In this document: positions 43,001 through 58,000 of the stretch, in pieces
How the letters are laid out: each line of letters starts with the position of its first letter
Position numbering within the stretch: the first letter of the stretch is position 1
Source of the DNA: Branchiostoma floridae
Lineage: Eukaryota > Chordata > Leptocardii > Amphioxiformes > Branchiostomatidae
Direction of reading: 5' to 3'
DNA: 64,000 nucleotides
NCBI RefSeq assembly: GCF_000003815.2
Contig: NW_023365886.1
Location: forward strand, 146,693 to 210,692
Position numbers and translations under genes: made by a program
The notes under the pieces: generated by a model
Told to the model about the DNA's origin: nothing
The model's input: the letters and a program-made list of their open reading frames with translations, nothing else
Databases searched by the model: none

Positions 43001-46000
43001 ATTTTGTCAAAGCTAATGTTTTGTACCTAGGTATGTAGTCTTTTCCCGATAATGGATCAGGTAGAATACCAAGATACTGTAAATGCATAAATTTTCGCAG
43101 TGGTTTTATGTTGCCAATTCACCGCAAACTTAAAACCACCTCGAACATTTTTCCATGGCAGTGAACATTATTCCATGGCAAGAAACTACATTGCATAGTG
43201 CTACCGCAATAGGCCTTTTTCCTGCTTCCCTTGAAAATTAAATCCCCGTGAACTTAAATGCGTTTACAGTATGTCATCCAAATGTAAAGCTATAGATGCT
43301 TAGAAGCCCCTTTGGTTTCATACCTGCTGTCTTCGATTGTGCATAACCAGAAAATTCAAGTGAATCATTTGTCTTTACAATGTAGTTAACTACCGGATTC
43401 CGGCAGTTTTTTGTGTTATTCTTTTTTTTTTTTACATCTTTGTTGGAATTCTATCCCCTAGATCGATGGAGCGTACGCAGCGGTGTGGTTCCCTCACCAG
43501 CGCGACCCCAGCCCGACAACGAGCCACGACGACCCGGCAGCGTTACTCCAGGAGTGTCGCCTACTGAGGAAGGATGAGCTTCAGGTGAACTTTCCTACAG
43601 CCATGCTGGTATCTACACTCTGTACTTCCATTGGCTTATTCAAACTCAGCCTGCCTTCTCATTGGCCCATTCAAACACAAGCTGTGCTGTCATTGGTCCA
43701 TTCAAATGTGGTTGTCAAACACTAGCTGTTTTGTCATTGGCTTGTCAAAAATGTGGCTGCTTTCACATTGCACATAGGCAAGTTCAAGCAGTTGCTGCTT
43801 TTTGTTAGCTTGACCACAGTGAACCTGCTTTCTCATTGGCCGATTCAAATTTAACTGTCATCGCTTTGTTCTGTGAGCTTGGTGTTACCTGTCGTGGCTG
43901 TATCTTCATTAGATAGTTTATTTTAGGATAATTTAGGATAACTTCCACTTTGTTTCTGAAATTTGTCAACTGCAATGACAAAATAAAACGTAGAGACTGT
44001 AAGAAAAAAGAACAAATCTTAATACGCTTTTTTCTACAAGGAAGTATAAAAGACTGTTTCAGAGGTGTTCTTTTGATAATCTTGAACCCAGGCCTGTAAT
44101 AGCTGTCCAGTGTATTCAATGCCTGTTCTATTTCTCCCTGCTCCTCTCTCCTAGGTTGTGAAGCCCACTGCAGTGCCCAAGGTGCCTGACTGTTTCCAGC
44201 GAATGCCCAAGAAGCTGCCAGTGATGGACAATGCCAAGATCCTAGCAGTCACTGTAGATAGCAGAGGTATTATATGTCCTGCTGTGAATTAAAAACTTTC
44301 CAGTTTAAACCAATAGTGTAAATTGTGCAAAGATTTCAAAATTGATATCAGAAAATACATACTAATGTCATAGAATGGCAATGTCAATTCCAAGGTCAGA
44401 GAATAAGATATGATAGAACAAGAAATTCAATGAAGAATCCATTGTTCAGTATACCATACACTGACAAAGAGTTTGTAGTCATTTCTTCAACCCTCCTGAC
44501 CACTTACTTTCATAATGACGGCAACTTTTTTTGCCCAACTTCTTATTATTTGCAGGCTCGCATCAGTCTTGGAGTTCCCATTTGTCATCCAGATAATCAA
44601 ATCATAGCTTTACCTTAAAAAGAATCTTTTTATTTGTCAGTCTGTGTCTGTATGAGTGTCTGTCTGTGTCTGTCTTTCTGTGATTACATCCTCAGTGCTG
44701 GATGTAAGTCCAGGCATCGAAATTCATTTTTGGGAATAGGTGCACTGGTGCACCCAACCTAGAGAATTGGGTGCACCAACATAATTTTGGGTGCACCATA
44801 TAAAGTAAAGTAGAATTTCAGAATAACCTAATTGCAAACCTACTAAATTTGTCATTTGAACGGAGCTCTTCAGAAATCGGAAGTACTATGACAGTCATTT
44901 CATTATCTTTCTAACACATAGATGTCAAGCGTATGATGTTTACTTAGTCAGGGCTCGAAATACACTTTTCAGTCAACTTGCACCTGTGCAAGTTAAGCCA
45001 AAGGTAACTAGCACCAAAGGAAACTTACTTGCACAACCCAAAATAGTGAACTGTTAACCCCTTATCTCCTCTTCTGAAAATTTGCAAATGTACGTGAGTA
45101 AATGGGGATACATACCGGTAAAGACCACATGTTTTGATATTTGTTTTTCCGTAGCGTATTTTATTTTTGGTTTGAAATTGTACAAACTGTTTCATAAAAA
45201 CTGTGAATTTAGGCTCAATTAAAGACAATTCAATGTCTACAACTCGATAAGATCCATAGATTTCTTCTGGACTCATCCAGTGACATCCATCACAGTAACT
45301 AGTCTTAATCATCTCCAGAATGAAGTGGTAGAACAACTCAATACAATACATATAACTGGAAAAACCAGTTGAACTTATTAGTATGCAAATGTAACTCATA
45401 TGCAAATCAAGGTAAGACAGCACCATAGGAATCATTAGCATTGTAGAGATGGATTTGTCTAAAAAAAATAGTTTACCTGGATGTCTAACCAAATTTAGAA
45501 ATAACAAATTTAGGCTTTTTTTTATTCAGTGTTATTTTCTTTTACCTTTCAATGACAGACAATATTCTCGGTGTGTGTAAGCTTTTTCTAATGTCAGGTA
45601 TTAGAGGACAAAAGTAACTTGCACTGGTGCAAGTTTGGTCTAAACTTACTTGCACCACACCAATTTTACCTGCACAAACTTGCATATGCATGTGGTATTT
45701 CGAGCCCTGCTTAGTATACTGACATCTTAACATACATAAGCCTATATGCACAGCTCCAATTTTGGGTGCACCTGGGTGCACAGTATTTCGAGCCCTGAAG
45801 TCCCATATTGATAAGACAAATTTTGTTTGTTTTTCCCAGAAAATTAATATTTCCAATTTTCTATTTCCCATTCCAAGCAGGCGTGCATGTCATCGCGAAG
45901 GTGGGGTCCCGGCTGATGTACCTGGTGTACGACCTCGGCACGGGGAAGGCGGAACAGGAGAGCCTGTTTCCGACAGATGCCACAGCTTTCCTCGGTCATG

Positions 46001-49000
46001 CAGAAAACTCCATCACTCTGTACAGTGGGGGACAGGTAAGAATGAGGCTGTGAAGAAAATCACCAGAAAAGGATAAAACAGAAAATATTCTTTATAATTT
46101 CTAAATGGTTATTTGAGATAGGTAATACTTGTATTTACATTTGGTCTTGCAGCTGTTTTATCTAATATACAGATGTATATGCAAGTATCCATACACTACT
46201 GATGAAAATGATTCTTTCAACTTCTTTCATGTGTTAAAAAAATTATAAATCAATACAATAAATGTTGAAGTTGGGCCACAGTCATAGCTATATTAGCATT
46301 TTCTTTTTTATCAAAAGTGCATTCTTCGAATGAACTACTGTTGTTGTTGTTTTTCAAAGAGAGAATGTTTTTTAGTCTTAAACAACTTTGTTACCCTTAA
46401 CATAATTGAAAATACCAGTGAGAATAGTTTGTTACAGTTTGCTAGCTGCAAGATGTGTTATACTTGGCAAAGCTGCGTACATTGTACATTGTGTAACATT
46501 ATTAATACCCTGCTTCCAGGATGTTGTGAACTTGTTGAGGGATGGAAACGGTGCCATCTACCCCCTGGCGAAGGACTGCATAGAGGGGATCCGTGACCCG
46601 GTATGGCTAGACCTGCCGCCGGCGCGCTGTATCGGACTGGGGATCCAGTCTCTCATCGACCTACCCAGCTCTTCTGAACTCAAGAAGAAGGCAGCGGTGG
46701 TGGTACTGGCTTTTGAGGTACATACTGAAATTATCCATTCCAGTTGGTAACTGGGAGGGTAGGGCATTTGTTGTAAGGGACAGAAAATGGGGTCCCATTT
46801 TTGAGGAGATGCCACAAGCATGATACAGGAGAAGGGCTGACAAGAAAACAGCAGGAATTTAGCCTCTGTGCCACTTGGCACTAAAAGTGAACTGTCAATA
46901 ACAACACTTTGCATGATGTACAAAATGACCAATAAAATGGTGGACGAACCGACTTTCCGTTCGTTCGTCCCATAGCCTTTTAATGAGCCGTAGGGGCAGC
47001 ACAACATGTTGTGCTGTATCAATAGGCATTTTAGTCCCCTGGCGGCGCCTATCTCCTCTCCGACTTTTATACTGGCTATATTGATACAGATACAGATACA
47101 GATACAGATACAACACTAAAATCATCAACGAGTCATACCTATCATATTTTGCAACAATAAGTGACATAACTGAGTTAAGATAATTTCTTCTTCCCATGTC
47201 TAGACCCAACTGTTGATGCCCCATGTGCTGCGCTGTGACTACGAGTCTGTGAAACAATTCCTGTACTCCCTGGAGAGAGACACAGGTAGGTTTAACATGA
47301 CCTTTACTATACAAGAACAAATAAGGGCCTTCTTTTAATTGTAGTACACCTTTTAAAAGAGTCTGTGAAGTGAAGTGTACTACAGAAGTGTACTAGAGCC
47401 TACGTGGCTCCGAGAAACCATGTGTTAAGTGAAACTTTAGTAGTCTTCACCAGGTCAGTTACACTGCAAACCATGAAGGTCAGAACATTTTTCAGGGTGC
47501 CTTGCATCAGGTACATGTACATGTAACTACAATTTAACACTATCTAAATGTGTAATACTACAGTAGTTGCCAGTCTCTCAAGGCTGAAATTATTTCTTTT
47601 CTTGCAATGGAAGGTTCCATCAACACCCAGAACACGATCCAGCAGGTCCTGAGCGAGCGTTGTGATGGCAACAGGAATGTGTTCCACGCCTGCGTCGCCA
47701 TGTGCTGTCCGACAACCAACCAGGATAACAACACCTCCAACAGTAACAATGGTAAGAACAGGACCAGTCTTTTTCATTAGTATTCCAAAAGAGATTTTTG
47801 TAGGTGTTATATCAAACTGTAGTCTTTATAATACTTTGACTTTGACTCCATTTAGCTTGAAATTTCTGTTTGCTATTCTTCCTGTGGTCCTACACATAAT
47901 ACAATATTTTGTCGGAATTTTTAGACATCTAAACACAAAGACTTAAGTTTAACTTAAGTTCCCTAAAAATTACAGTGAAACAGTACTAGTAACCACCTCT
48001 GCAAGTTGGCCATTGTGGCCACATTTTGGTGAACCAAAGTTAACCTTAATTCGAAGTGTTAAACCTTTTCTTCAAGTCACTTCCGTTGTCACTACAGAAA
48101 ATGTGTGTTAAAACGTTGCTGACAAACAAGTTACAATTTGTACAGAATAGCCAACAGCAATTGCAGTCTGACACAATATTGTAGGAACAGAAGTTTGGAG
48201 ATTGTAGCAAATATGAGTTTTTATGACTTTAAAAATTTTGTGACTTTGGGAAAGCAGCAGTGTCAGGGTTGAATAAGCCCAATAGTCTAATTGCCCAGGG
48301 CAAGTGAAAGTGCTGATTGGGCAAGTAGATGTCCTGTCCCACTTACCCGATCAGCAAGCCACTTACCCGATCAGCAAGTAAGATTTTTCCATGAATTTGG
48401 TTTTGGTATACTCGTTACTATTTCAGTCACAGTATCAAGCATTGGTCAACACAGACAAATAGAGCTGATGATAAAATATTCCATTACTGGAAGTGAAAAT
48501 AAATTTCTGGCAAGTAAAACGTTTGTTCAGTCATTGACAAGTAAATCTGTTATGTTTCTTACCCAAGTGAATTTTAGAAAGCTTGTCCAACCCTGAGTTT
48601 TGATTTCAAGTTCTTTTTCCCAACGTAGAAGCAGGCACATCTAACTCAGCACAATGGGAGTCCATCACCAGCAGAATCAGTGCAGTCAGTAACGCAGTGG
48701 ACGCTCTGGCCAACGCTATCTCTGCTGCCTCCAGCTCCGGGGGTGGGGGGACAGGGTCAGGGGGGACTGGGGGGAGCAGCAGTGGAGGGACGGGGACAAG
48801 CACTCGCAGGTAAGGGAATACTTCTTGTGGTATTTTATTTTATAACTTAAGGACACTAAAGTAGCCATATGGCTATCAATTTTCTATTGGTTACTCGGTA
48901 ACTTGGTTATTGGTAAGGAGAAGGATAAACAAGTAAAAGGTTCTTACAATGGCCTGTAGTGATTGTATTCAAAGAAAAAGGGAGTCTTTTGATGTCAGTT

Positions 49001-52000
49001 ACTTGCAAGGGAACAGGGATAGAAGATTTCAAATATAGCCTTTGCCTGTCTTTCTTTGGAAGTGGTTGCAAATTGTTCAAGGTCTAAAGCATGCAAGTCA
49101 TTAGAGATCAAAGATGCACTTGTTTCAACATTTCAGGACAAGTGTTAAAATCCATATTTAGCATAATGTGACACATAATCTACAGTAAAATCGTCATGAT
49201 TATCTGCCATTGATACTTTTTTTATAAATGGTCAAAGCTTGTTCAAAATCTGAAGAAAAGGATTGAATGTGAGAATAGGTACACTTTTGCATTGACTGTC
49301 AATAAGATGAACAAAATTAAAATCATCTTTGGACCCATGGTCTGTTGTGCATTCTAAGATTATGCCATTTTAGACTGCTTGGCCAAACCTTGTTGAAATA
49401 ATGGTAATGACTACATCATACATGCGACAATCAAAACAAAAATGCTAGATCCTTATCATCTAACAAACTGTCATCTGTAGGGAAATATATTGTAAACTCC
49501 AGCATTTGTTCCCTACAGCATGAGTCTACGTGAGATGATGCGGAGAGCGACCTCAGCAGCGCGTGCGGTCGGCGGGACGTCCCAGGAGGATGGTGACCCC
49601 ATCCCCACCCTCAACTGGCCTCCCGACCCTCCCCTGTTCGAGTCAGCAAACTCAGGTAAGTGGAGACATCAGGAGGGAATGTCTGATAGTGGTTTTGTAC
49701 AAAAACAAAAATACTTTATAGGCATTGTTCTTGCCAGGCCTTTTCAGCCCATATATAGGGGCCCCTACACTGTAATTTGGATCCCCTATGCTTTGATTTG
49801 GATCCCCTATGCTGTAATTTGGATCCCCTATGCTGTGATTTGGATCCCCTATGCTGTGATTTTGGCCCCCACACTGTGTTGCAACCAGTGTACTGGTAGG
49901 GGAATTTCTGTGCTGTTGTAAGAAATGTAAGAAATATTAGTGAGTGAGTGAGTTCACTAAATTTTGTCCTCAAAAGTGCAAAAAAAAATAGTTCTGGGGG
50001 TTATGAATTAGGATGAATATTAGTGGGAGGATTCTCCCCTACAATGCTCACCCCTTTGTCGCATACCATGCGGCTTTGCTGCACTAATATGCCCCTAGGC
50101 TGTGAAAAATTCTTGGTGAGAACACTTTTATAAATACGTAGCCTGGTATCCATTTGTTTTTACGTAGCCTGGTATCCATCCGTTTTTACTAGATTTTTAG
50201 CTCCTGTTTGTTCTTCTGATCACTTTTATGCAGAATAGCCTTGCAAGCATCTCCATTGAAACTTTTGGCCTTTTTGTCCCATATTCTTCATAGCAGTGTA
50301 ATAGGGACTGAACTTCTTAATGTTTCCTTGAATGCAGTTATTGTGCTGTTATGAGGACTGTATGTCCGTATCCAATCACAACGCTAGTCTGTATTTTAGG
50401 CAAGTATTAAAATGCCAAACGTTGCAGACTATTCAGCAAGGATTACAAATTAGAGCTACACAATGTAGAACATGCAAGAAAACAATACAAAAGCAAACAG
50501 ATAAAGTTTTTAAAATCCATCCAGTTACTTGGGTACTTGTTATGATCTTGTATATCTTACTGGATGTGTAACCTTCATTGCTGTACTGAGCTAGAATAGA
50601 ATGGATACCAGGCAATAGTAGAGTGGATACCAGGCTAATACTTATGGTTAGTGTAGGTAAAACAGGAGCTAACCTGTAACTTTACCCCTTGCAGAGGACG
50701 ACAATGTCAGTCTGTCCACGAATGCCGCGACTGCAGGGGGGCTCACGGGGTCTTGTGGTTCTGTTAGTTCGTACTCGTGTGCGAGCTCCGTTGATGAAAA
50801 TACCGTACTTCCAGCGAGCACAGACGCGGCGGAGCGGAGCGGCCACGCCCTGTGTATCCTGACCCTGCTGTGCGAGACGCCCGTGCTGAAGCCGTATCTC
50901 GTGGATCTCCTGTCCGCTAAGTGAGTGTCTGTCGGAATAATGGGTTTTACAGAAAGCAGGGTTTTCTTAAAGAGTGGAATAGGGGTGGGTACCAGTAGAG
51001 AAAATTCAGGTACTATGAACCTCCTTCACTTGTTATTTTCTTTGACCAGTATAAAGCCCCCAAAATACGAATGCCTGTTGGTATAATCTGTTCAAAATCC
51101 AGTCCACTGATTTTATTCAGGTTTGTTTTTTCTGAACCGGTCCAACAAGAAAAAACGGATTTGTGTACCAGTACTCACCCCTAGATGGGAACAAGGATGC
51201 TGTATCCCAATACATGTCCTCATTATTGCAGGGCTCGAAATACTGGGTGCATGTGCACCCAGGTGCACCCAAAATTGGAACTGTGCACCCAATTTTTTTC
51301 AGTGGGTGCACAGGGTGCACCCAAATATTTTCTTATGTTTATGTATGGAAAGATATCAAGTATACTAGAATACATCATATTCTTGACATCTAAGTGTTAG
51401 AAAGATAATAAAAATGTCTGTCATGTTACTTGCTTCGGAATTTGATAGCTTGTAACTAAGTTTTGTTATTAGGTTTTTTTACATTCTACTTAAACTTAAG
51501 TGGTGCACCCAAAATTTTTTTGGTGCACCCAATTTTTTAAGCTGGGCGCACCAGTGCACCTAATCCGAAAAATGAATTTCGAGCCCTGTTATTGTATGGA
51601 ACAGATCCTCTGACAACCATAAAATTCTGATTGACCAGGGATACTACAAAGCCACATGTGGCCGCAGTTTTTAGCTGTGATGACCTGCTGAACATAAATT
51701 TCTACCCTTCAACAGGCCTAAAGATGCCTCATTTTGACTTGAACTCCTCTGAAACTCAGAACTGTGGAAGGGAAGAACATCATCCCCATTTTGGTCGCTA
51801 AGATTCCTTGCAATGCCTGTACACAATTTTTTCTACTATTCTAGAAAATGAGGGATGAAAAAGATGGATGAAAAAAATGGATGAAAAGAGGGACAGATGG
51901 AGGGAGGGACGAAACTGTTGAGGTTGAATGAAGGAAGGATGGATGGATTCATGCATGGATAGATGGATGGAAGGAAGAAACTTTTTGAAATGTTTATGTT

Positions 52001-55000
52001 GCTTGAGCTAACACATGTTTACCTGTAGGGATGCCCAGGGCCAGACCCCCTTCATGGCTGCTGTAAGTGGGAGGGCCTACTCTGCAGCACTGGCTATACT
52101 GGACACTGCACAGAGGGTGGCAGGCAAGGACAACAAGGTAATGTACAACCTAGGTTTTATAAGTTTTTTGAAAATTCACTTGGATGAAAAAATCTGCTCT
52201 CCCAAATAGACTTTTCACTGGCCTGATATGTTTCTTTTCAAATTTTTAGTAAAAAAAGCACTATGATTTCCTCACTCAACTCTGGATGTTGTTAAATGGA
52301 GGTCCCGTGTTTGAGGAGAGCCACACCTCAAGCAAGCCAAGCAATCCGGCACAATTATCAAGAAGAGTAGAGGTCCTTTCTGGTGTGAAAGGATCAAAGA
52401 AATTTGTCAGGATATACTATAGGTAGCTTCTATTGTTTAGAACAAACCAGTAGTGTTACACATTAAAGTCTATACAATACAAACGAACAAAACAAACAAA
52501 AATGGAATGTGTTTTCTCCCAGGATGGCATGGATAACGAGTTAGCCATGAGCATGATCTACCCACCTGGGTCTAACCTGGATGACTCACCGCTACACGTG
52601 CTGTGCTGTAACGACACCTGCAGTTTCACCTGGACAGGTGCTGAACATATCAACCAGGTGAGAAGTATTTCAATTTATTATCATATTTAATAAAGGAGAC
52701 TCTTTATACACAAGAAATGTATACGTATAAAGATTGTAGGGGCATCTTTGCTGGATAGTTTTAAAGAATATATGCAGATGGATTGTAATAGCTAGGTGTG
52801 ACAGGTCGTTCAGTGTATTATAACCAGCTGCTGCCGCGCTGCGTGCCTGTGAAGCTGGTGTGTTACGCCGAAGGGCTGTTATACCAATGCAGACTATACC
52901 GATAGAGATACAGGTGTGGGGAAGACAGTTAAATATAGATTTTGGGCCTTCTGGCTTGTGATCATGTTTTGAATATTCATTAATTGAATGTCATATTTTT
53001 TTCCCCAGGATATTTTTGAGTGTCGTACATGTGGCCTGGTGGGAACTCTGTGCTGCTGTACTGAATGTGCACGGGTCTGTCATAAGGGACATGACTGCAA
53101 GTGAGTACTACACATAATCTGAACACTTGAATTAAGATACAAGCATTTTACACAATTATAGTTAAACTTTGTAGGACAATCTTTGATAAAGGCCATCTTT
53201 CCTAGAACTTAAAACCGCTGCAAAGATTTTTCCGACTACAGTATTTGGCACTACCGCGAACACTCCACTTTCCCGCTAACGCAAAATTAAATCACCACGA
53301 ACTTAAATGCATGTACAGTAACTGTAACTATTTTTCCAGGCTGAAGCGGACGTCCCCCACGGCGTACTGCGACTGTTGGGAGAAGTGTAAGTGTAAGGCG
53401 CTGATCGCGGGACAGCAGACGTCACGATTGGACCTCCTGAACAGGCTCATCAACGATACCGACCTGGTCACACAGCCTAACAGCAGGTCAGGGACAGTTA
53501 CTGAAGTCGTTCATGTTTTAAAAAAGGAATACGTGCCAACACTTGAATCAACAATGGTGTGGCCTCAAGATGGAAGATTTTAGGGATTACATGCTGGGAC
53601 CGCATCTCAATCTTGAAGTATGGATTAGAGTCAGACAAAACATCAATCTGTACAAAAACCTCCTAACCACGGTAAAGAAAAGTGAGGTAGTGCAGCCACA
53701 GTCATTGGACTAGCTAAAGCTTTCATGCAAGGAACTGTCCGTGGAGGTGTCAATGCACATTACATATTTCTTCAGAATCCAGTACTGTTATCCAAAACAC
53801 ATGAGTGGCTCCATTAGCCTTGTTTTGTAATGAACAGAGAAGTGTAAGCAATAGAAAAGATGGGAGGACAATATCAGAGAATGGACAGGCAGGACACTAA
53901 GTTAAACACTGCAAAACACAGAAAACTGCTTGGTTTAGAAAACTGGTTGCCGGATCTTCTGTTGTACCCCAAAGGTCAAACAGTTAGACTAAGAGTTATA
54001 TGAGTTGAAAAGGGTAGAAAGTTGAAAGCATCATTTTCACAAATGCTGTCCTTCTGTTTCCCCAGAGGAGAGAACGTACTGCTGTTCCTGGTACAGACAG
54101 TGGCGAGACAGATCGTAGAACAGCGCCAATACCGCCCGCTACGCAGAACCGACTCCAGAACCGCTGCACGCAAACCCATCGGTGAGGAAGGTAGGTCCAC
54201 TGCTGTGGGCTTGCAAAGAAAACAGTTTATCAATATGCAAATAGAATAGTTTACGCAAAGCAGTTTTTTTTTTTTTTAACTTTTGAGCTTTTGATGTTCT
54301 TAATCTTATCCTGCAAGGTTGATACTATTGTTTTCATAGTTAAGTGCTAGTCTTTTCAGTGATACAATCTTAGATACTCAAAAAGGCACTCTTGCAATTT
54401 GCTGACATTTAAGAAAGAAATGTAGTTGCAGTTTGGCAGGCATGGCATTATGAATTGTACATTGCAACCACAGAAAAATGTATTTTGTGTCCTGTACGTC
54501 CTAATACTTCCACATCTAGTTGAACACATTGTTCTGTTATTTTATATACTGTTTTGTTTTGAAGTTTTGATAGATATCCTTTTTTTGTTCTTTTCATGAG
54601 GACTAGCACAGCTAATACTATATGGCCACATTTCCAAACTGGGGCCTGGATTGTATGTTACAGAAATGAGGAATGACTTATGCTCATGACTGATTTCATT
54701 ATGTTCTATGTGTTTTGTCTTTTTTTTTAAAGCTGCTGGGCCCTAGTTTTAAAATGTGACTGCAGTCTTTACATTCATGTATATTTGTGTGTAGTCAAAG
54801 CAGTGAAATGTTAAAAAATGTGAAGCCAGTCCCAAGATTGATTTTAAGTGCTATTTTCCAGACCCAGACATGCCCGACCACGACCTGGAGCCCCCGCGGT
54901 TCTGTCGCATGGCGCTGGAGCGAATCCTGCAGGACTGGAAGGCTGTGAAGGCCATGATCACGAGCGAGTGCCCCGGACGGGACCGCCGGTCACCCATCCC

Positions 55001-58000
55001 AGACCTGCTACCCGAGGAACAGGTTTATCTGGACCAACAGAGTGGGACTAACAAACTGGACAGTTTTACTCACTGTCTACTGGTCAAGTGTAGTGTGGAG
55101 GTAGGTCAATCAGAACTGTTGGAATTCATTGATTTTGTCTTCAAAGTTGATTCTCTTTTTGTTTAATGTATTGTTTACACTGTCGTTGCTTAAAACAGAT
55201 ATGTCACCAAGAGAACAACACTTCTAAAGAATTCAGAAATAGAGAAATGAATAAAGAAGGAGACACACATCTTCAGATTGAATTGTATCATCTTGGTACC
55301 AAACTTAAGCGGTCTGAAAAAGTTGAACTTGTTCTCAGAACTAAATGTTCACGGTGGCAAGAGGTGCGCGTAAAAAAGTTGGAGAATTATTTATTATCGG
55401 TATTTATCAGTTCACGTTACAGGCGTCACCGTGAAAATTGTGAACATAAGTACTGTTGAAAAATCAGGAATTACTGTAGTAAAAGATGGTCGATATCGGA
55501 TTCAGAGCTTGAAATACACATTCAAGTTGTACCCTTTGTAGACTGTATAAAACCTTGAAAACAACTTTTCAGACTAAAAGATATAATGCTTTGCATATTG
55601 TAGCATAAAGGAAAACATTCTTTGGAGCCTTGTGTATGAAGAACATTATCCCCCCACATTCATACTTTCCACATGGAGTTGTATAATCTAAACTCTTCTT
55701 ACTACTTGTACAGATGTTGGACACCCTGCTGAGTACGTTGATACGTGAGCTACAGAACGACACCGTAGCAGGAAGGAAGGAAGAAGCCACCAAGATCTCC
55801 AGACGTTTCATACGCTCCGTGGCACGGGTGTTTGTCGTGCTTAGTGTCGGCATGACGCCTGGCAAAAAGAAAAGGTACAAAGAAATATATTGAAAGTTTG
55901 ATTTTAAGCTGTGAGACCTATTTTCCCTCTTAACTCCAGTGTAAATAAGTACCTAGCATAAGATAGTATCAAAAGCTGGCAGAGGAGTGAAGCCGGCCTA
56001 GAAGAGTGTTTCCTTACATGGCAAATGTACACCTCTTGGCTGACTACACTCCTTGGCCAGTTTGGTACTATCTTGTGCCATTGTAGGATCTGCTTGAAGA
56101 TAAGCTTTGTCCCACAGATAGCATGGTACATTGAGGTCTTGTGTTTGAGGAGAGCCACACCTCAAGCATGTTAAAGTCCCACCACATATATTGAAAGAGT
56201 AAGGGGCCTTCCTTGTGTGAGTGAATCAAATAAATCAGCCTGGATATGTAGCTTGTACTGTTCAGTGCAGACCCGGTGTGTAATGCAAGCTAATGGGTAT
56301 GCAGTACAAAGAAATACTGCTAGAAGGCGTTTGCTCAATTTGAAGCCAAATCAAGACCATAAAGCACTGCAAACATTTGTTTATCTCAGGGTTCTAGCCA
56401 GCATCCGCCCTTCGTCCTTTGGCGGAATTTTGCTGCTTTGAGCAGGCAACAATTTTGCCCATATTGTCCTCTGTGACAGACAAAAATCGGCTTGTTAAGA
56501 TATTAATTAAACCAAGCTGAGTCTACCAGCAAAACTTGCCCCTCAAAATAAAGGAAATAGAGTTGCACATGGTCTAGATTTCAAAATTTTTGGACCCGGA
56601 CTCCCCTAGGATCGTAGCGACTTCCATTCAAAATCCTGGGGGCAGAAAAAAATTCAGGCTAGCTAGAACACTGGTTTATCTCAAGACAAAATGTAACTGA
56701 CAGTCCATTTTTTCCCCAGCTCACTTCCGTCACAACCGCTGATGAAATGTCGCCACGCTTTCCAAGCCCTCATTAACCTCGCCATCGAAGAACTGTGCCA
56801 AACAGCCGAGTCCCTCATCACCCCCGTTCGCATGGGAGTGGTACGCCCCACTGCCCCCTTCTCATTGGTCAGTGCCAACATAGATGCAGTCCAGGTGAGG
56901 AAAGCTCACTCCTCATTGGTCAGTATGTCTCTTTTGTTCTTATTTGATTGGCCAATACACAAATTTAACCATTATGATAGTTTGTCATTGGTCATTAGGA
57001 TTTCTTTTTAACATCTCTTGATTAGTTGCATGTTTCAAGAGATCACATCCTATGAGGGTACTGTTTTTGGTTTTGTTTATGTTTTTGCACCTTTAACTCA
57101 AGATACTTTTGATAGATTTGTGTCAATGTTGGTATGTGTGTAGTTATTGAGATCCCAAAGAAGAGTGGTGATTTGGGGCCCCTAGCTTCTTTTTTCAGGC
57201 ATTGCAGGAGTACAGTCAGTACCCCTTTTCTACACATTTATATTATTAAGTGGGAAGGCCCACAAAGAGCCACATAGGTTTCATGCCCCCTAAATGCTAT
57301 TTTCCCTGTATTGTCACATTGTTTTTATTGTTTATATGAATGCAAATGAGCAAAAACCAAAGTATTGTGGTCTGCCTGGTGAAGTCAATGACCCCTGGCT
57401 TGGGCATAATAAAATGCATGAAAACTTTTCACAGAAGTATATATGGTCTTTGCTTTCTTGTTTTTAGGGAAGCGAAGAACTTTTCAACGTGGAACCACTC
57501 CCGCCGCGGCCGTCGTCTGCGGACCCCCCACGGGTATCTCAGGTGTCGTACTCGCGACAGCCCCAGGGAACCAGCCAATCAGATCGCTCGAGGGAGAGAG
57601 AGGAAGAGGAACATGACGTAGTGGTGGCAGATGTGGAGGAGGTATGGATGGGTATTTTATTATCCACATTTCCTAATATATGTGCATGCACTCGCCATAC
57701 GAGGTATTTTCAGCACCAAGGACAGCGGCCTACTAGGAAACAAATATTAGCTAGTGTTACATCGAAGGGCGGTTATACTGGCTAAATAGATAAAGATACA
57801 GATACAGAAACAGCAAATAGTAATACATTGGAATGTGCTTGTTTTAAGTATTATTTCTGCTGCTTCTCAAATGCAGTCTGCAACTTTTTTAATGTAAGGA
57901 AAAGTTGGACATCACCATTATTTTGATACAGATTACAAAATACCCTATTCTTGTACTCAATACTAAGTTACATTATTTTTTACTTCTTTAGATATAAGAA

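Noticed and set aside
49520-49921. 133-codon frame beyond UBR5 exon 22
   Set aside because: Only 49519-49655 is exon; the rest reads through a donor into a 21-base minisatellite.
53486-53583. Extension of the exon-27 frame to a stop at 53583
   Set aside because: The donor GTCAGG follows 53486 and the next exon continues the conserved UBR5 sequence in phase.
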